Counted from the stretch's first letter, positions 7,904 through 15,252 are shown. The stretch is DNA of 17,671 bases from UMGS973 sp045599945 (GCA_045599945.1 JAZRWY010000102.1:1-17671); one strand, 5' to 3'. Translations and numbers: made by a program. The notes: a model not told the origin generated them from the sequence alone.

Positions 7904-7930
7904 CATGCGGAAACTTCCCCTTCCCGCATG
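7904..7930 (-). promoter_or_regulatory. Stem-loop in the leader of the NuoE-like gene
   Basis: On the minus strand CATGCGGGAA and TTTCCGCATG pair as a 10-bp stem (one G-U) around a 7-nt GGGGAAG loop, 37 nt before the nuoE start. No U-tract follows, so it is not a simple terminator. The ATG at its 3' foot opens a 15-codon frame (7906-7859) that ends by overlapping the nuoE start. It may protect the mRNA 5' end or control translation; function unknown. Confidence 0.55.
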
Positions 7931-7943
7931 GGCATATATGTAC

Positions 7944-7971
7944 AATATAACAGAAAAAATCCCCCAAACAA
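7944..7971 (-). promoter_or_regulatory. Possible promoter of the NuoEF-like operon
   Basis: On the minus strand TTGTTT (7966-7971) and TATATT (7944-7949), 16 nt apart, make a fair promoter for the nuoE operon. The -35 lies in the loop of the second terminator hairpin. The predicted start, near 7937, would put the leader stem-loop almost at the 5' end of the mRNA. The -35 match is only 3 of 6, so confidence is low. Confidence 0.35.
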
Positions 7972-7976
7972 GGGGG
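7953..7976 (-). terminator. Second terminator between nrnA and the NuoE-like gene
   Basis: Minus strand CCCCC-TTGTTT-GGGGG followed by ATTTTTTC: a 5-bp all-GC stem with a U-tract. It lies 55 nt downstream of the first terminator and may serve as back-up, or may end a short transcript that starts between the two. Confidence 0.65.
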
Positions 7977-7992
7977 CATCGTAATCGCGTTT

Positions 7993-8031
7993 CTTATACG
8001 CATATCATCGTTTCTAATGTAACTGGTTACA
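7993..8031 (-). promoter_or_regulatory. Inverted repeat TGTAAC-N2-GTTACA overlapping a weak promoter-like pair
   Basis: A perfect 6+6 inverted repeat (8018-8031) of operator shape sits between the two terminators. On the minus strand its edge overlaps TTACAT, followed after 18 nt by TATAAG (7993-7998), a weak -35/-10 pair. I do not recognise the regulator. Because the next element downstream is a terminator, this unit could control a very short transcript or be chance. Confidence 0.3.
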
Positions 8032-8054
8032 AAAAAGAAGCAGCTTCTGCTGCC
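8031..8054 (-). terminator. Terminator after nrnA
   Basis: Minus strand GGCAGC-AGAA-GCTGCTT followed by CTTTTTTG, only a few nucleotides after the nrnA stop. A compact GC stem with a U-run closes the rimP-nrnA operon. Confidence 0.85.
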
Positions 8055-8057
8055 TCT

Positions 8058-9017
8058 TCATTCTCTTACCAGTTGTTTTGTGATGCGGTCCTTCATGGTC
8101 TCCCTTGCCTCTTCCATCGGCATGTTCATCGTGCAGCCTGCTGCCTTGATATGGCCGCCGCCGCCGAATTCGGAAGATATTACCGCTACATCTGCATAAG
8201 TCTTTGCCCTCAGGCTCGACTTGATGACGTTTTCCTCATGTTCTTTCAGGAATGCTGCTACTTCAACACCCCGGATGGCTCTGAGCTTTCCAACGATGGC
8301 TTCGGTTTCATCCATTGTTGTTCCCGTCTCCCGCAGCATCTCCTGGGTGACATGGGCAATGATGCCCTTTCCGTCAGCGAAACGCTCCAGTGTGCTCATG
8401 ATCTTCGTTTCAAGAAGCAGACTCTCATAGGAATTGTTTTCATAGATCTCATTGCTGACATACATGTGATCCATGCCCGAATCATAGAGCGCCATAACGA
8501 TTTCATGCGTTCTTTTTGTTGTGTTGGAGTACTGGAATTTCCCTGTGTCTGTCGCCAGGGCTGCGAACAGTGCCTCGCCAAGCTCCTTGTCAATCTCTAT
8601 CCCCATGATGCCCAGCAGGTCATAGATGAGCTCCCCCGTAGCTGCCGCATCGGGATCTACATAATCAAGGTCGGCAAACGCCTCGGCTGTTCTGTGGTGG
8701 TCTACAACCAGAGTCGTCTTTCCCTTCCGGAAGGCTTCGTATCTTTCCGGTATTCTGTTTTCTCCCGAGCAGTCTACGCATATGCATACATCCGGTTCCA
8801 TGTCAGGCTCCAGGGTACAGTATCCTTTGTCAAGGAACTGCAGATTGCCTGCCACGTCATCCTCAATATGTATGAAGCTCTCCTTGCCCAGCTTCCTAAG
8901 TCCTCTGCAGAGAGCTGCGGCGGATCCCAGTGCATCTGCATCCATGTGGATATGAGGATAGATCAGCACGGACTGTGCTTCAAGAAGCTTTTCTGCGATT
9001 GCTTTTAGTGTTCCCAT
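8058..9017 (-). CDS. nrnA: DHH/DHHA1 phosphoesterase, NrnA-like (oligoribonuclease / pAp or cyclic-dinucleotide phosphodiesterase)
   Basis: 319 residues, the usual length of stand-alone DHH-DHHA1 enzymes. Metal-binding motifs are all present: HIHMDADALGS (22-32), D82 in VDCS, DHH at 106-108 and D157 in ATDTG. The C-terminal DHHA1 domain has substrate-binding GGGGHIKAAG (285-294). NrnA degrades 2-5 nt RNAs and dephosphorylates pAp; relatives hydrolyse linear or cyclic dinucleotides, and sequence alone does not separate these activities. The ATG lies inside the end of rbfA (13-nt overlap) with GAGGAAG as binding site, so translation is probably coupled. Placement directly after rbfA is common in clostridia. 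It is the last gene of its operon, followed by a strong terminator. Confidence 0.92.
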   Translation of the reverse strand: MGTLKAIAEKLLEAQSVLIYPHIHMDADALGSAAALCRGLRKLGKESFIHIEDDVAGNLQFLDKGYCTLEPDMEPDVCICVDCSGENRIPERYEAFRKGKTTLVVDHHRTAEAFADLDYVDPDAAATGELIYDLLGIMGIEIDKELGEALFAALATDTGKFQYSNTTKRTHEIVMALYDSGMDHMYVSNEIYENNSYESLLLETKIMSTLERFADGKGIIAHVTQEMLRETGTTMDETEAIVGKLRAIRGVEVAAFLKEHEENVIKSSLRAKTYADVAVISSEFGGGGHIKAAGCTMNMPMEEARETMKDRITKQLVRE

Positions 9018-9406
9018 GATTCTTCCTCTTCGTCATCGTCATGTTTAATGTCCAGTGTACTCAGAATTCCATCAATATGGAGTCCATACTCCATGGAATT
9101 GTCCACCTTGAATATCAGTTCCGGTATATGCCGGAGCTTGATCTGGTGTCCGATCTCCCTCTTGATGAGCCCTTTTACACTCTTAAATCCGGCCAGAACT
9201 TCCGCCTTTTCCTCTTCTGTCGGCGTACCGTTCTTTCCCAGTATGCTTACATAGCATGTCGCATAACTGCCGTCGCTGGTTACTTCAACAGCTGTAATGC
9301 TGATCATTCCCGAAAGCCTTGGATCCTTGATTCCCGAAATGAGCATGTTGGATATGATCTTTCTGATTTCTTCTCCAAGTCTTCCCTGTCTATGTCCTTT
9401 TCCCAT
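9005..9406 (-). CDS. rbfA: Ribosome-binding factor A
   Basis: 133 residues with the small KH-like fold of RbfA: the family signature KDPRLSGMISITAVEVTSDG (27-46) and the later IPELIFKVDNSMEYGLHID segment (about 94-112). RbfA binds the immature 30S subunit near the 5' end of 16S rRNA and helps late maturation, notably in the cold. The C-terminus is acidic (DDDEEEE), and the last codons overlap the nrnA start. The start codon overlaps the infB stop as TAATG, with GGAGGAAAT upstream inside infB, so synthesis is coupled to IF-2. Confidence 0.95.
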   Translation of the reverse strand: MGKGHRQGRLGEEIRKIISNMLISGIKDPRLSGMISITAVEVTSDGSYATCYVSILGKNGTPTEEEKAEVLAGFKSVKGLIKREIGHQIKLRHIPELIFKVDNSMEYGLHIDGILSTLDIKHDDDEEEESWEH

Positions 9407-12075
9407 TATCTTTCAATTTCCTCCATTACGAAGCATTCGATAATGTCACCGATCTTGATGTCGTTATAGTTTTCGATACCGATACCGCATTCAAAGCCAT
9501 GCTGTACTTCCTTTGCATCGTCCTTAAATCTCTTCAGTGAAGAGATCTTTCCTTCGTGGATGACGATACCATCTCTAACAAGTCTTACTTCTGCATTACG
9601 CTGCGCCTTGCCTTCGATTACATATGCACCTGCGATGATTCCAACATTCGGAACCTTGAAGGTATCTCTGACTTCAATCTTGCCAAGCACAACTTCCCTG
9701 AATTCAGGATCCAGCATGCCCTTCATGGCATCTTCCACTTCATTGATGATGTCGTAGATGACTCTGTATGTTCTGATCTGTACGCCATCTCTGTCTGCCA
9801 TTTCCTGAACAGCGGTTGATGGTCTTACGTTGAATCCGATGATGATGGCATCGGATGTGCCGGCAAGCATGACATCTGATTCGTTGACAGTACCAACGCC
9901 TGTGTGTATGATCTTTACTCTTACATTTTCATTCTTTAATTTTTCCAGTGAAGCAACGATAGCACCTACCGAACCCTGTACGTCAGCCTTGACAATCAGG
10001 TTCAGATCCTTCATTTCGCCTTCCTGCAGCTGACTGAACAGATCTTCCAGTGTGCTTGCGGAATTTCTGGCAAGTACTTCTTCTCTCTGCTTCTGCTTTC
10101 TGTTTTCAGCAATCTCTCTTGCGATTCTATCTTCCTTTACAGCATTGAATTCGTCGCCTGCCTGCGGAACATCTGTAAGACCAAGAATCTCTACGGCCGT
10201 TGCCGGGCCGGCTTTCGCAATCTTGCTTCCCTTATGGTTGTTCATCAACCTGATACGGCCGGAACATGTACCTGCTACGATGGACTGTCCGGACTTTAAT
10301 GTTCCGTTTAATACAAGAAGTGTTGCAACAGGACCTCTTGTCTTATCCAGTCTCGCTTCAATGACAGTACCCTGCGCCAGTCTGTTTGGATTTGCCTTCA
10401 GCTCCAGTACATCTGCCTGAAGAAGAATCATTTCCAGCAGGTCTGTGATACCGTCTCCGGTCTTGGCAGATACCGGTACGGAAATAACGTCTCCGCCCCA
10501 TGCTTCTACAAGAATGCCGTGCTCCGTCAGCTCCTGCATGACTCTATCCGGATTTGCAGATGGCTTATCCATCTTGTTGATTGCTACGATGATCGGAACG
10601 CCTGCTGCTTTCGCATGGGAGATGGATTCTATGGTCTGCGGCATTACGCCGTCGTCTGCTGCTACTACCAGTACGGCAATGTCCGTAACAAGAGCGCCTC
10701 TTGCTCTCATTGCTGTAAATGCTTCATGGCCCGGTGTATCCAGGAATACAATCTTCCGTCCGTTGATTTCAACTTCAGATGCACCGATGTGCTGGGTGAT
10801 TCCGCCGGATTCTCCCGCTGTAACATTGGTATTTCTGATGGCATCCAGAAGAGAAGTCTTACCGTGGTCAACATGACCCATGACTGTGATGATCGGAGGT
10901 CTTTCCTTCAGGTCTTCTTCCTTATCTTCAAAGTCTTCGATGCCTTCTTCCACTTCATCTTCTTCAATGTTTACAATCGTAACATCAAGGCCCAGATCGC
11001 CTGCAAGGATTTCTACCGTTGTTTCATCCAGGTTCTGATTGATGTTCGCCATGATTCCCAGCTTCATCAGCGCCATGATTACAGTCGCAGTGGATAATTC
11101 CAGCTGTTCACAGAAACCTGCGACAGTGATTGGAAGCGTAATGGCCTTTGAACCTTCTGGTACAATCATGGTTTCTTCCACAACATCTTCCTTCTTCTGC
11201 TTCTGATGCTTCTTTCTCTCTTTCTTTTCCAGGGACTTCATGCCGGCGCCGTTTCTGTCAATTCCCTTCTTGCTGCCTTTGTCCATTTTGGAATACTTAT
11301 CATGCTCTTTCGCCTTCTTGTCTCTGTCATCTTTTCTCTTCTTGCCTGGCTTTGACATTTCCATGGATGGCGCTGATTCCGTTCTGGAAGACGGTCTTCT
11401 TTCCCTGTTTGTTCTGTTTTCCCTATTTTCTTTTCTTTCGCCGGATTTTTCGTTTCTTTCCTGTTTTCTAACAGGTCTTTCGTCTCTCTTTTCCGGTTTT
11501 TTCTCCTGCTTTCTGGCTTCCGGTTTCTTGCTTTCTGTCTTTTCCGGCTTCTTTGCAGGTGCAGCCTTTTTCGGCTCTTCCTTTACCGGCTTTTCTGCCG
11601 CTGCCGGTTTGACTTCTGCAGGAGCATCTTCACCCTTCTTTCCTCTCTTGTCCAGATCCTTGCTGATGACCGGGGTTCCCATGATCGGCTTTGTTCTTCC
11701 GCTGTCTTTTGGAAGCGGTCTTCCTGCCGGTCTTGTTGCCAGCGGCCTTTCTTCTGTTCTGGCTTCCGGTTTCTTTGCAGGTGCAGCCTTTTTCGGAGGT
11801 ACCGGAGGCTTGATGTTTGCAGCCTTTACCGTAACTCTTGGCTCTTCTGCCTGTTCCTTTCCTGCGTTCTTCGGAGCGACTTTAACCACCTTTGTCTCTG
11901 CTCCCTTCTTGCTTTCAGCCTTGCCGGAAACAACTGCACGAAGCCTGTCAGCTGCTGCATCATCCACTGAACTGAGATGCGATTTTACTTCCATCTCTAG
12001 CGATTTTGCTTTTTCCACAAGGTCCTTGCTCGGAACGCCCAGTTCTTTTGCTAATTCATGAATTTTTATTGTCAT
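9406..12075 (-). CDS. infB: Translation initiation factor IF-2
   Basis: 889 residues, a long bacterial IF-2. Order: an N-terminal IF2N subdomain (1-50, start MTIKIHELAKELGV); a charged, low-complexity Lys/Pro/Glu/Arg linker (about 51-300); a second IF2N-like domain (about 308-370); and the GTPase with G1 GHVDHGKT (400-407), G3 DTPGH (446-450) and G4 NKMD (500-503). Domains II, III and the fMet-tRNA-binding domain IV end at EEIER. It positions fMet-tRNA on the 30S subunit and drives GTP-dependent subunit joining. The linker holds an exact repeat, PKKAAPAKKPE at 94-104 and 168-178. The start overlaps the ylxQ stop (TAATG) behind GGGAGGTG. No internal alternative start was tested. Confidence 0.97.
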   Translation of the reverse strand: MTIKIHELAKELGVPSKDLVEKAKSLEMEVKSHLSSVDDAAADRLRAVVSGKAESKKGAETKVVKVAPKNAGKEQAEEPRVTVKAANIKPPVPPKKAAPAKKPEARTEERPLATRPAGRPLPKDSGRTKPIMGTPVISKDLDKRGKKGEDAPAEVKPAAAEKPVKEEPKKAAPAKKPEKTESKKPEARKQEKKPEKRDERPVRKQERNEKSGERKENRENRTNRERRPSSRTESAPSMEMSKPGKKRKDDRDKKAKEHDKYSKMDKGSKKGIDRNGAGMKSLEKKERKKHQKQKKEDVVEETMIVPEGSKAITLPITVAGFCEQLELSTATVIMALMKLGIMANINQNLDETTVEILAGDLGLDVTIVNIEEDEVEEGIEDFEDKEEDLKERPPIITVMGHVDHGKTSLLDAIRNTNVTAGESGGITQHIGASEVEINGRKIVFLDTPGHEAFTAMRARGALVTDIAVLVVAADDGVMPQTIESISHAKAAGVPIIVAINKMDKPSANPDRVMQELTEHGILVEAWGGDVISVPVSAKTGDGITDLLEMILLQADVLELKANPNRLAQGTVIEARLDKTRGPVATLLVLNGTLKSGQSIVAGTCSGRIRLMNNHKGSKIAKAGPATAVEILGLTDVPQAGDEFNAVKEDRIAREIAENRKQKQREEVLARNSASTLEDLFSQLQEGEMKDLNLIVKADVQGSVGAIVASLEKLKNENVRVKIIHTGVGTVNESDVMLAGTSDAIIIGFNVRPSTAVQEMADRDGVQIRTYRVIYDIINEVEDAMKGMLDPEFREVVLGKIEVRDTFKVPNVGIIAGAYVIEGKAQRNAEVRLVRDGIVIHEGKISSLKRFKDDAKEVQHGFECGIGIENYNDIKIGDIIECFVMEEIER
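11542..11796. repeat. 33-bp direct repeat pair in the infB linker
   Basis: Copies at 11542-11574 and 11764-11796 differ at one base and are 222 bp (74 codons) apart, in frame, each encoding PKKAAPAKKPE plus flanking bases. Such in-frame repeats can expand or contract by recombination and change linker length without harming the GTPase core. Confidence 0.8.
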
Positions 12076-12407
12076 TAGAACACCTCCCTGTCAGATCGTT
12101 CTTTATCTATCTCGTTTCGAATCATATCGGCAAAGTTCTGGTCCACAATGCCATAGATTCCTTTGTATTCATTTCCCGTCAGCCGGGATAATTCTTCGAT
12201 TGTCCCATAGATCCGGTAGTCGCAGCCGTGCTTTCGTATCTCAGACATCATCTTATCCATGGTATTCGGAGAAATGTCATTTGCCAGTATGAGAAGTTTG
12301 ATCTTCCGTTTGTTCATCTGGAAGATGCAGGTATTATATCCTGTCACGATATTCCGCGACTTTGCTGCAAAACCAAGGTAGCTGTGGAGTTTCTTAGGCT
12401 TCTCCAT
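12075..12407 (-). CDS. ylxQ: L7Ae-family RNA-binding protein YlxQ
   Basis: 110 residues of the L7Ae/L30e/S12e/Gadd45 fold: an N-terminal helix with SYLGFAAKSRNIVTGYNTC (9-27), the LLILANDISPNT strand-turn, and a C-terminal helix. Proteins of this family bind kink-turn RNA; the YlxQ target is not well defined. It lies between ylxR and infB as in most Bacillota. The start overlaps the end of ylxR by 14 nt behind AGGAGG, and the stop overlaps infB. Confidence 0.9.
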   Translation of the reverse strand: MEKPKKLHSYLGFAAKSRNIVTGYNTCIFQMNKRKIKLLILANDISPNTMDKMMSEIRKHGCDYRIYGTIEELSRLTGNEYKGIYGIVDQNFADMIRNEIDKERSDREVF

Positions 12408-12672
12408 TCAGCACCTCCTCCAGCTCCCGGATGAGCCTTTCTTCCTGCTCCGGTGTCAGATCCATGGACAGCCCCCGGCGGAAGGCCTTCTTTCGGATGG
12501 CTAGCTTCAGACAGCTTTCTTCCGGACAGATGTATACCCCTCGTCCTTTGGCTCTGCCGGCAGGATCGACGGAAACCTCTCCTTCATAGCCTGCAATCCG
12601 GATCAGTTCTCCCTTTGGCCTGGATTCCATGCATCCAACACATTTTCTCATGGGGATCTTTTTCTCTTTCAC
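12394..12672 (-). CDS. ylxR: YlxR/DUF448 (RnpM-type) RNA-binding protein
   Basis: 92 residues with the family hallmarks PMRKCVGC (7-14) and GRAKGRGVYIC (about 39-49), and the basic RKKAFRRGL segment. B. subtilis YlxR has been described as a nucleoid/RNase P-associated regulator (RnpM), so an RNA-binding regulatory role is likely. The start is a GTG at 12672 with AAGGG about 7 nt upstream; beginning at the later ATG (residue 8) would remove the conserved KIP lead-in. It is 22 nt downstream of nusA. Confidence 0.92.
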   Translation of the reverse strand: MKEKKIPMRKCVGCMESRPKGELIRIAGYEGEVSVDPAGRAKGRGVYICPEESCLKLAIRKKAFRRGLSMDLTPEQEERLIRELEEVLNGEA

Positions 12673-12694
12673 TGGTTTTCCCTTCTTTCAATCC

Positions 12695-13777
12695 TTATTC
12701 TTCTTCGTCTTCCTCTTCGTATCCTTCGAATTCTTCCTCGTTTTCGAAGTACTGCGAATGGCTCTTGATGTCAATCTTCCAGCCGCATAATTTTGCTGCA
12801 AGTCTTACATTCTGCCCTTCCTTGCCGATGGCAAGAGAAAGCTGGTAATCCGGAACAATGGCAAGTGCCGTCTTTTCCTCTTCATCTACAAAAACTCTCT
12901 CTACCTTTGCAGGGCTTAATACATTCTGAATGAGGATTTCCGGATCTTCATCCCATGTAATGATATCTATCTTTTCACCAAACAGTTCATCCACAACCGC
13001 CTGCACTCTTGCGCCTCTGCTTCCAACGCATGCGCCTACAGGATCTACGCTGTCGTCTTCCGTATATACCGCCATCTTTGTTCTGGAGCCTGCTTCTCTG
13101 GCAATGCTTCTGATTTCAACGGTTCCATCCTGAATTTCAGGAACCTCCAGCTCAAACAGTCTCTTGACAATGGCAGGATGTGACCTGGATACAAATACCT
13201 GCGGCCCTTTTGCCGTCTTCTTGACATCCATGATATATACCTTGATTCTGTCATTGACATTATATACTTCACCGGGAACCTGTTCCGTTGCAGGAAGAAG
13301 ACCTTCTGTCTTTCCGATGTCTACGAAGATGGTTTTTCCTGAGATTCTCTGAACAACACCGGTAACCATTTCACCCTGTCTGTCGATGAAATTATCAAAT
13401 ACCATTCCGCGTTCTGCTTCCCGGATTCTCTGGACAACCACCTGCTTTGCCGTCTGTGCTGCAATCCGGCCGAAGTCCCTTGGTGTAACCTGATACTCGA
13501 TAATATCGCCTATTTCGTATCTTGGGTCAATTTCCAGCGCCTCGTCAAGACTCATCTGTGTCAGTTCGTCTTCGATTTCCTCTACAACATCCATTCTCAT
13601 GAAAACGTCAATGTCTCCCTCTTCCCGGTCAATGCTGACTCTGACATTCTGTGAAGTTCCATAGTTCTTCTTGTATGCCGATACAAGTGCTGTTTCTATG
13701 GCTTCAATGAGGACCTCTTTGGATATTCCCTTTTCTTTTTCGAGATCGCTGATTGCTTCGATAAATTCTTTGTTCAT
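12695..13777 (-). CDS. nusA: Transcription termination/antitermination factor NusA
   Basis: 360 residues, the short Bacillota form without the C-terminal acidic repeat domains of enterobacteria. The RNA-polymerase-binding N-terminal domain covers about 1-130, the S1 domain 135-200 (GVVQRISGKTIFVDIG), KH1 includes GSRG (252-255) and KH2 includes IGKEGQNVRLA (317-327). It ends in a strongly acidic tail (EEEFEGYEEEDEEE). NusA slows RNA polymerase, stimulates pausing and hairpin-dependent termination, and assists rRNA antitermination. Its binding site TAAGGAGAAG overlaps the rimP stop codon. The leader hairpin upstream of rimP is a plausible site of NusA autoregulation. Confidence 0.97.
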   Translation of the reverse strand: MNKEFIEAISDLEKEKGISKEVLIEAIETALVSAYKKNYGTSQNVRVSIDREEGDIDVFMRMDVVEEIEDELTQMSLDEALEIDPRYEIGDIIEYQVTPRDFGRIAAQTAKQVVVQRIREAERGMVFDNFIDRQGEMVTGVVQRISGKTIFVDIGKTEGLLPATEQVPGEVYNVNDRIKVYIMDVKKTAKGPQVFVSRSHPAIVKRLFELEVPEIQDGTVEIRSIAREAGSRTKMAVYTEDDSVDPVGACVGSRGARVQAVVDELFGEKIDIITWDEDPEILIQNVLSPAKVERVFVDEEEKTALAIVPDYQLSLAIGKEGQNVRLAAKLCGWKIDIKSHSQYFENEEEFEGYEEEDEEE

Positions 13778-13789
13778 CTTTTCTTCTCC

Positions 13790-14260
13790 TTAAAAAACTA
13801 CTGATAAGTTTGTTTTTGCCACTTTGTCAAGAGGTATTTCAATCTCTGCTCCTTCAGACTCCAGCGTGATGGTGTCCTCTGTAACAGCTTTCAGTATTGC
13901 CTCCTGATAATTCTTTCTTCCGCCAACAGCGGTATATAGCTTGACATCAACCGGCTGACCGAGAGATCTGTCATAGTGCTCCATGGTATACAGCTGTCTG
14001 TCCATGCCAGGTGATGAAACTTCCAGATAATAGTTCTGTTCGATCGGATCTTTTTCATCCAGCTTTTCACTGAGGAATCTGGATACCAGTTCACAGTCAT
14101 CCGTGCTCACATACTCTCCATCGAGTCTGTCGATAAATACACGCAGGAACCAGTCTTTTCCTTCTTTCTGAAACTCTGTATGATACAGTTCCAACCGGTT
14201 TTCAGAAAGGAAATCCGCCAGAAGCTCTTCTGTAATCTTCTTAATGTTTGCCTTTGCCAT
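13790..14260 (-). CDS. rimP: Ribosome maturation factor RimP
   Basis: 156 residues with the two-domain RimP layout: an N-terminal alpha/beta domain (LRVFIDR, VSTDDCELVSRFLSEKLD) and the family signature YYLEVSSPGMDRQL at about 97-110, then a C-terminal Sm-like barrel (GQPVDVKLYTAVGGRKNYQ). RimP acts early in 30S assembly around S12 binding. AAGGAGA lies 4 nt before the ATG. It is the first gene of the operon, behind its own promoter and a leader hairpin. Confidence 0.95.
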   Translation of the reverse strand: MAKANIKKITEELLADFLSENRLELYHTEFQKEGKDWFLRVFIDRLDGEYVSTDDCELVSRFLSEKLDEKDPIEQNYYLEVSSPGMDRQLYTMEHYDRSLGQPVDVKLYTAVGGRKNYQEAILKAVTEDTITLESEGAEIEIPLDKVAKTNLSVVF

Positions 14261-14271
14261 TCTATCTCCTT

Positions 14272-14309
14272 AAATAAAACTTAAAGAGCAGACGTGATCT
14301 GCTCTTTAA
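14272..14309 (-). promoter_or_regulatory. Leader hairpin with imperfect U-tract, likely NusA-responsive attenuator
   Basis: On the minus strand TTAAAGAGCAGA and TCTGCTCTTTAA form a perfect 12-bp stem around TCACG, followed by GTTTTATTTA, an interrupted U-tract. It lies between the predicted start site (about 14330) and the rimP ribosome binding site. Weak-U terminators of this kind depend on NusA in B. subtilis, where a leader terminator autoregulates the same operon. The regulatory role here is inferred. Confidence 0.65.
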
Positions 14310-14336
14310 ACTATAGACTAATAAATTAACATAACC

Positions 14337-14365
14337 ATACTACCACAGATGGCCTGCCCTTGCAA
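14337..14365 (-). promoter_or_regulatory. Promoter of the rimP-nusA-infB operon
   Basis: Minus strand TTGCAA (14360-14365), a 17-nt spacer, then TGG-TAGTAT (-10 at 14337-14342): 4/6 matches at both boxes plus an extended -10. It lies just after the rpoZ stop. No terminator separates rpoZ from it, so read-through from gmk-rpoZ is also possible. Confidence 0.65.
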
Positions 14366-14381
14366 GCACTATTTTGCAGGG

Positions 14382-14579
14382 TTAGCCTTCTCTTCTGTAG
14401 GTAATCAGGTCTTCTGCAATTTCATTTGCAGCGATGGATACCGGTTTTTCCACATCCTGCTCTGTGAGCTTTGGCAATCCTCTTGTAATGTCTCTCGCTC
14501 TCTTTGCAGCAAGAATTACCAGCGTGTATCTTGAATCTGCTTTCTTTCTGACTTCATTTACTGATGGATATAACATCAT
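14382..14579 (-). CDS. rpoZ: RNA polymerase omega subunit
   Basis: 65 residues, a short Bacillota omega. It begins MMLYPSVNEV, with RYTLVILAAKRARDI (17-31) as the family core that clamps the beta-prime C-terminus, and ends with KPVSIAANEIAEDLI. Omega promotes RNA polymerase assembly and stability. The start is 4 nt after the gmk stop, and its binding site AAGGAGG is made from the last gmk codons. A second ATG follows immediately; the first gives the better spacing (9 nt). The gmk-rpoZ pair is conserved in Bacillota. Confidence 0.93.
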   Translation of the reverse strand: MMLYPSVNEVRKKADSRYTLVILAAKRARDITRGLPKLTEQDVEKPVSIAANEIAEDLITYRREG

Positions 14580-14583
14580 GGCT

Positions 14584-15189
14584 TTAGCCCTCCTTATATG
14601 TTCTTAATATTTCCTCTGCAGCACTGTCTACTGCGTGATGCTCTACTTCTATGATCTCTGCCACCAGCTCAACCGCTTCAACAAGAGAATCATTCACTAC
14701 ATAATACTCGTATCTGTCCAGATATTCCATCTCGTCCTTTGCAAGAGAAAGCCGGAGATTCATCTTTTCTTCGCTTTCCGAACCTCTCTTCAGAAGTCTT
14801 TCTCTCAAAGTCTCCAATGATGGCGGAAGAACAAAGATCAGTACTGCCTCAGGATATGCCTTCTTGACCTGCATACCTCCCTTGACATCAATTTCAAGAA
14901 TGACATCGGTTCCTTCTGCCAGCTTATCCATGACCGGCTGCTTTGGTGTTCCGTAATAGTTCTCGAAATTCTGAGCATATTCCAGAAATCCATCTGCCTG
15001 GATCTTTGCTTCAAACTGCTCCTTTGAAACGAAATAGTAGTGGACGCCATCCACTTCACCCTTTCTCGGCTCTCTGGTCGTCATGGATATGGATAATTCC
15101 ATGGCAACGTTCTTGAGGAGTTCTCTGCATATGGATCCCTTGCCGACTCCGCTTGGACCGGAAAGGACAAATAACTTGCCTTTACTCAT
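14584..15189 (-). CDS. gmk: Guanylate kinase
   Basis: 201 residues with the P-loop GPSGVGKGS at 11-19, GMP-binding SMTTREPRKGEVDGVHY (about 35-51) and EIDVKGG, followed by the lid and the RLSLAKDEM segment. It phosphorylates GMP to GDP with ATP. The frame extends 14 codons further to 15231, but that extension begins at the -10 box of the promoter. The ATG at 15189 has AAGGAGA 6 nt upstream and gives the family's normal N-terminus (MSKGKLFVLSG). It starts the gmk-rpoZ unit after two tandem terminators. Confidence 0.96.
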   Translation of the reverse strand: MSKGKLFVLSGPSGVGKGSICRELLKNVAMELSISMTTREPRKGEVDGVHYYFVSKEQFEAKIQADGFLEYAQNFENYYGTPKQPVMDKLAEGTDVILEIDVKGGMQVKKAYPEAVLIFVLPPSLETLRERLLKRGSESEEKMNLRLSLAKDEMEYLDRYEYYVVNDSLVEAVELVAEIIEVEHHAVDSAAEEILRTYKEG

Positions 15190-15222
15190 ACTGTCTCTCC
15201 TTGCTTCCCATAGTAATATGAT

Positions 15223-15251
15223 ATTATACACCTGTTTTTCTCATCCGTCCA
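15223..15251 (-). promoter_or_regulatory. Promoter of gmk-rpoZ
   Basis: Minus strand TGGACG (15246-15251), 17 nt, then a perfect TATAAT (15223-15228). The predicted start near 15216 lies about 27 nt before the gmk ATG. The -35 box is immediately downstream of the second terminator's U-run. Confidence 0.75.
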
Positions 15252-15252
15252 C

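Noticed and set aside
7746..9008. 420-codon plus-strand frame across nrnA and the nuoE leader
   Set aside because: It crosses two terminators and a complete antisense gene with all catalytic motifs; the translation is low-complexity Cys/Ser/Leu-rich.
11240..12061. 273-codon hydrophobic plus-strand frame (Phe/Leu/Ser-rich) resembling a membrane protein
   Set aside because: It is the reverse of the Lys/Glu-rich IF-2 linker; AAG/GAA codons read backwards give CTT/TTC, which explains the hydrophobicity.
14357..14381. Hairpin CCCTGCAA / TTGCAAGGG right after the rpoZ stop as a terminator
   Set aside because: One bulged base and no U-tract follows; it overlaps the -35 box of the rimP promoter instead.
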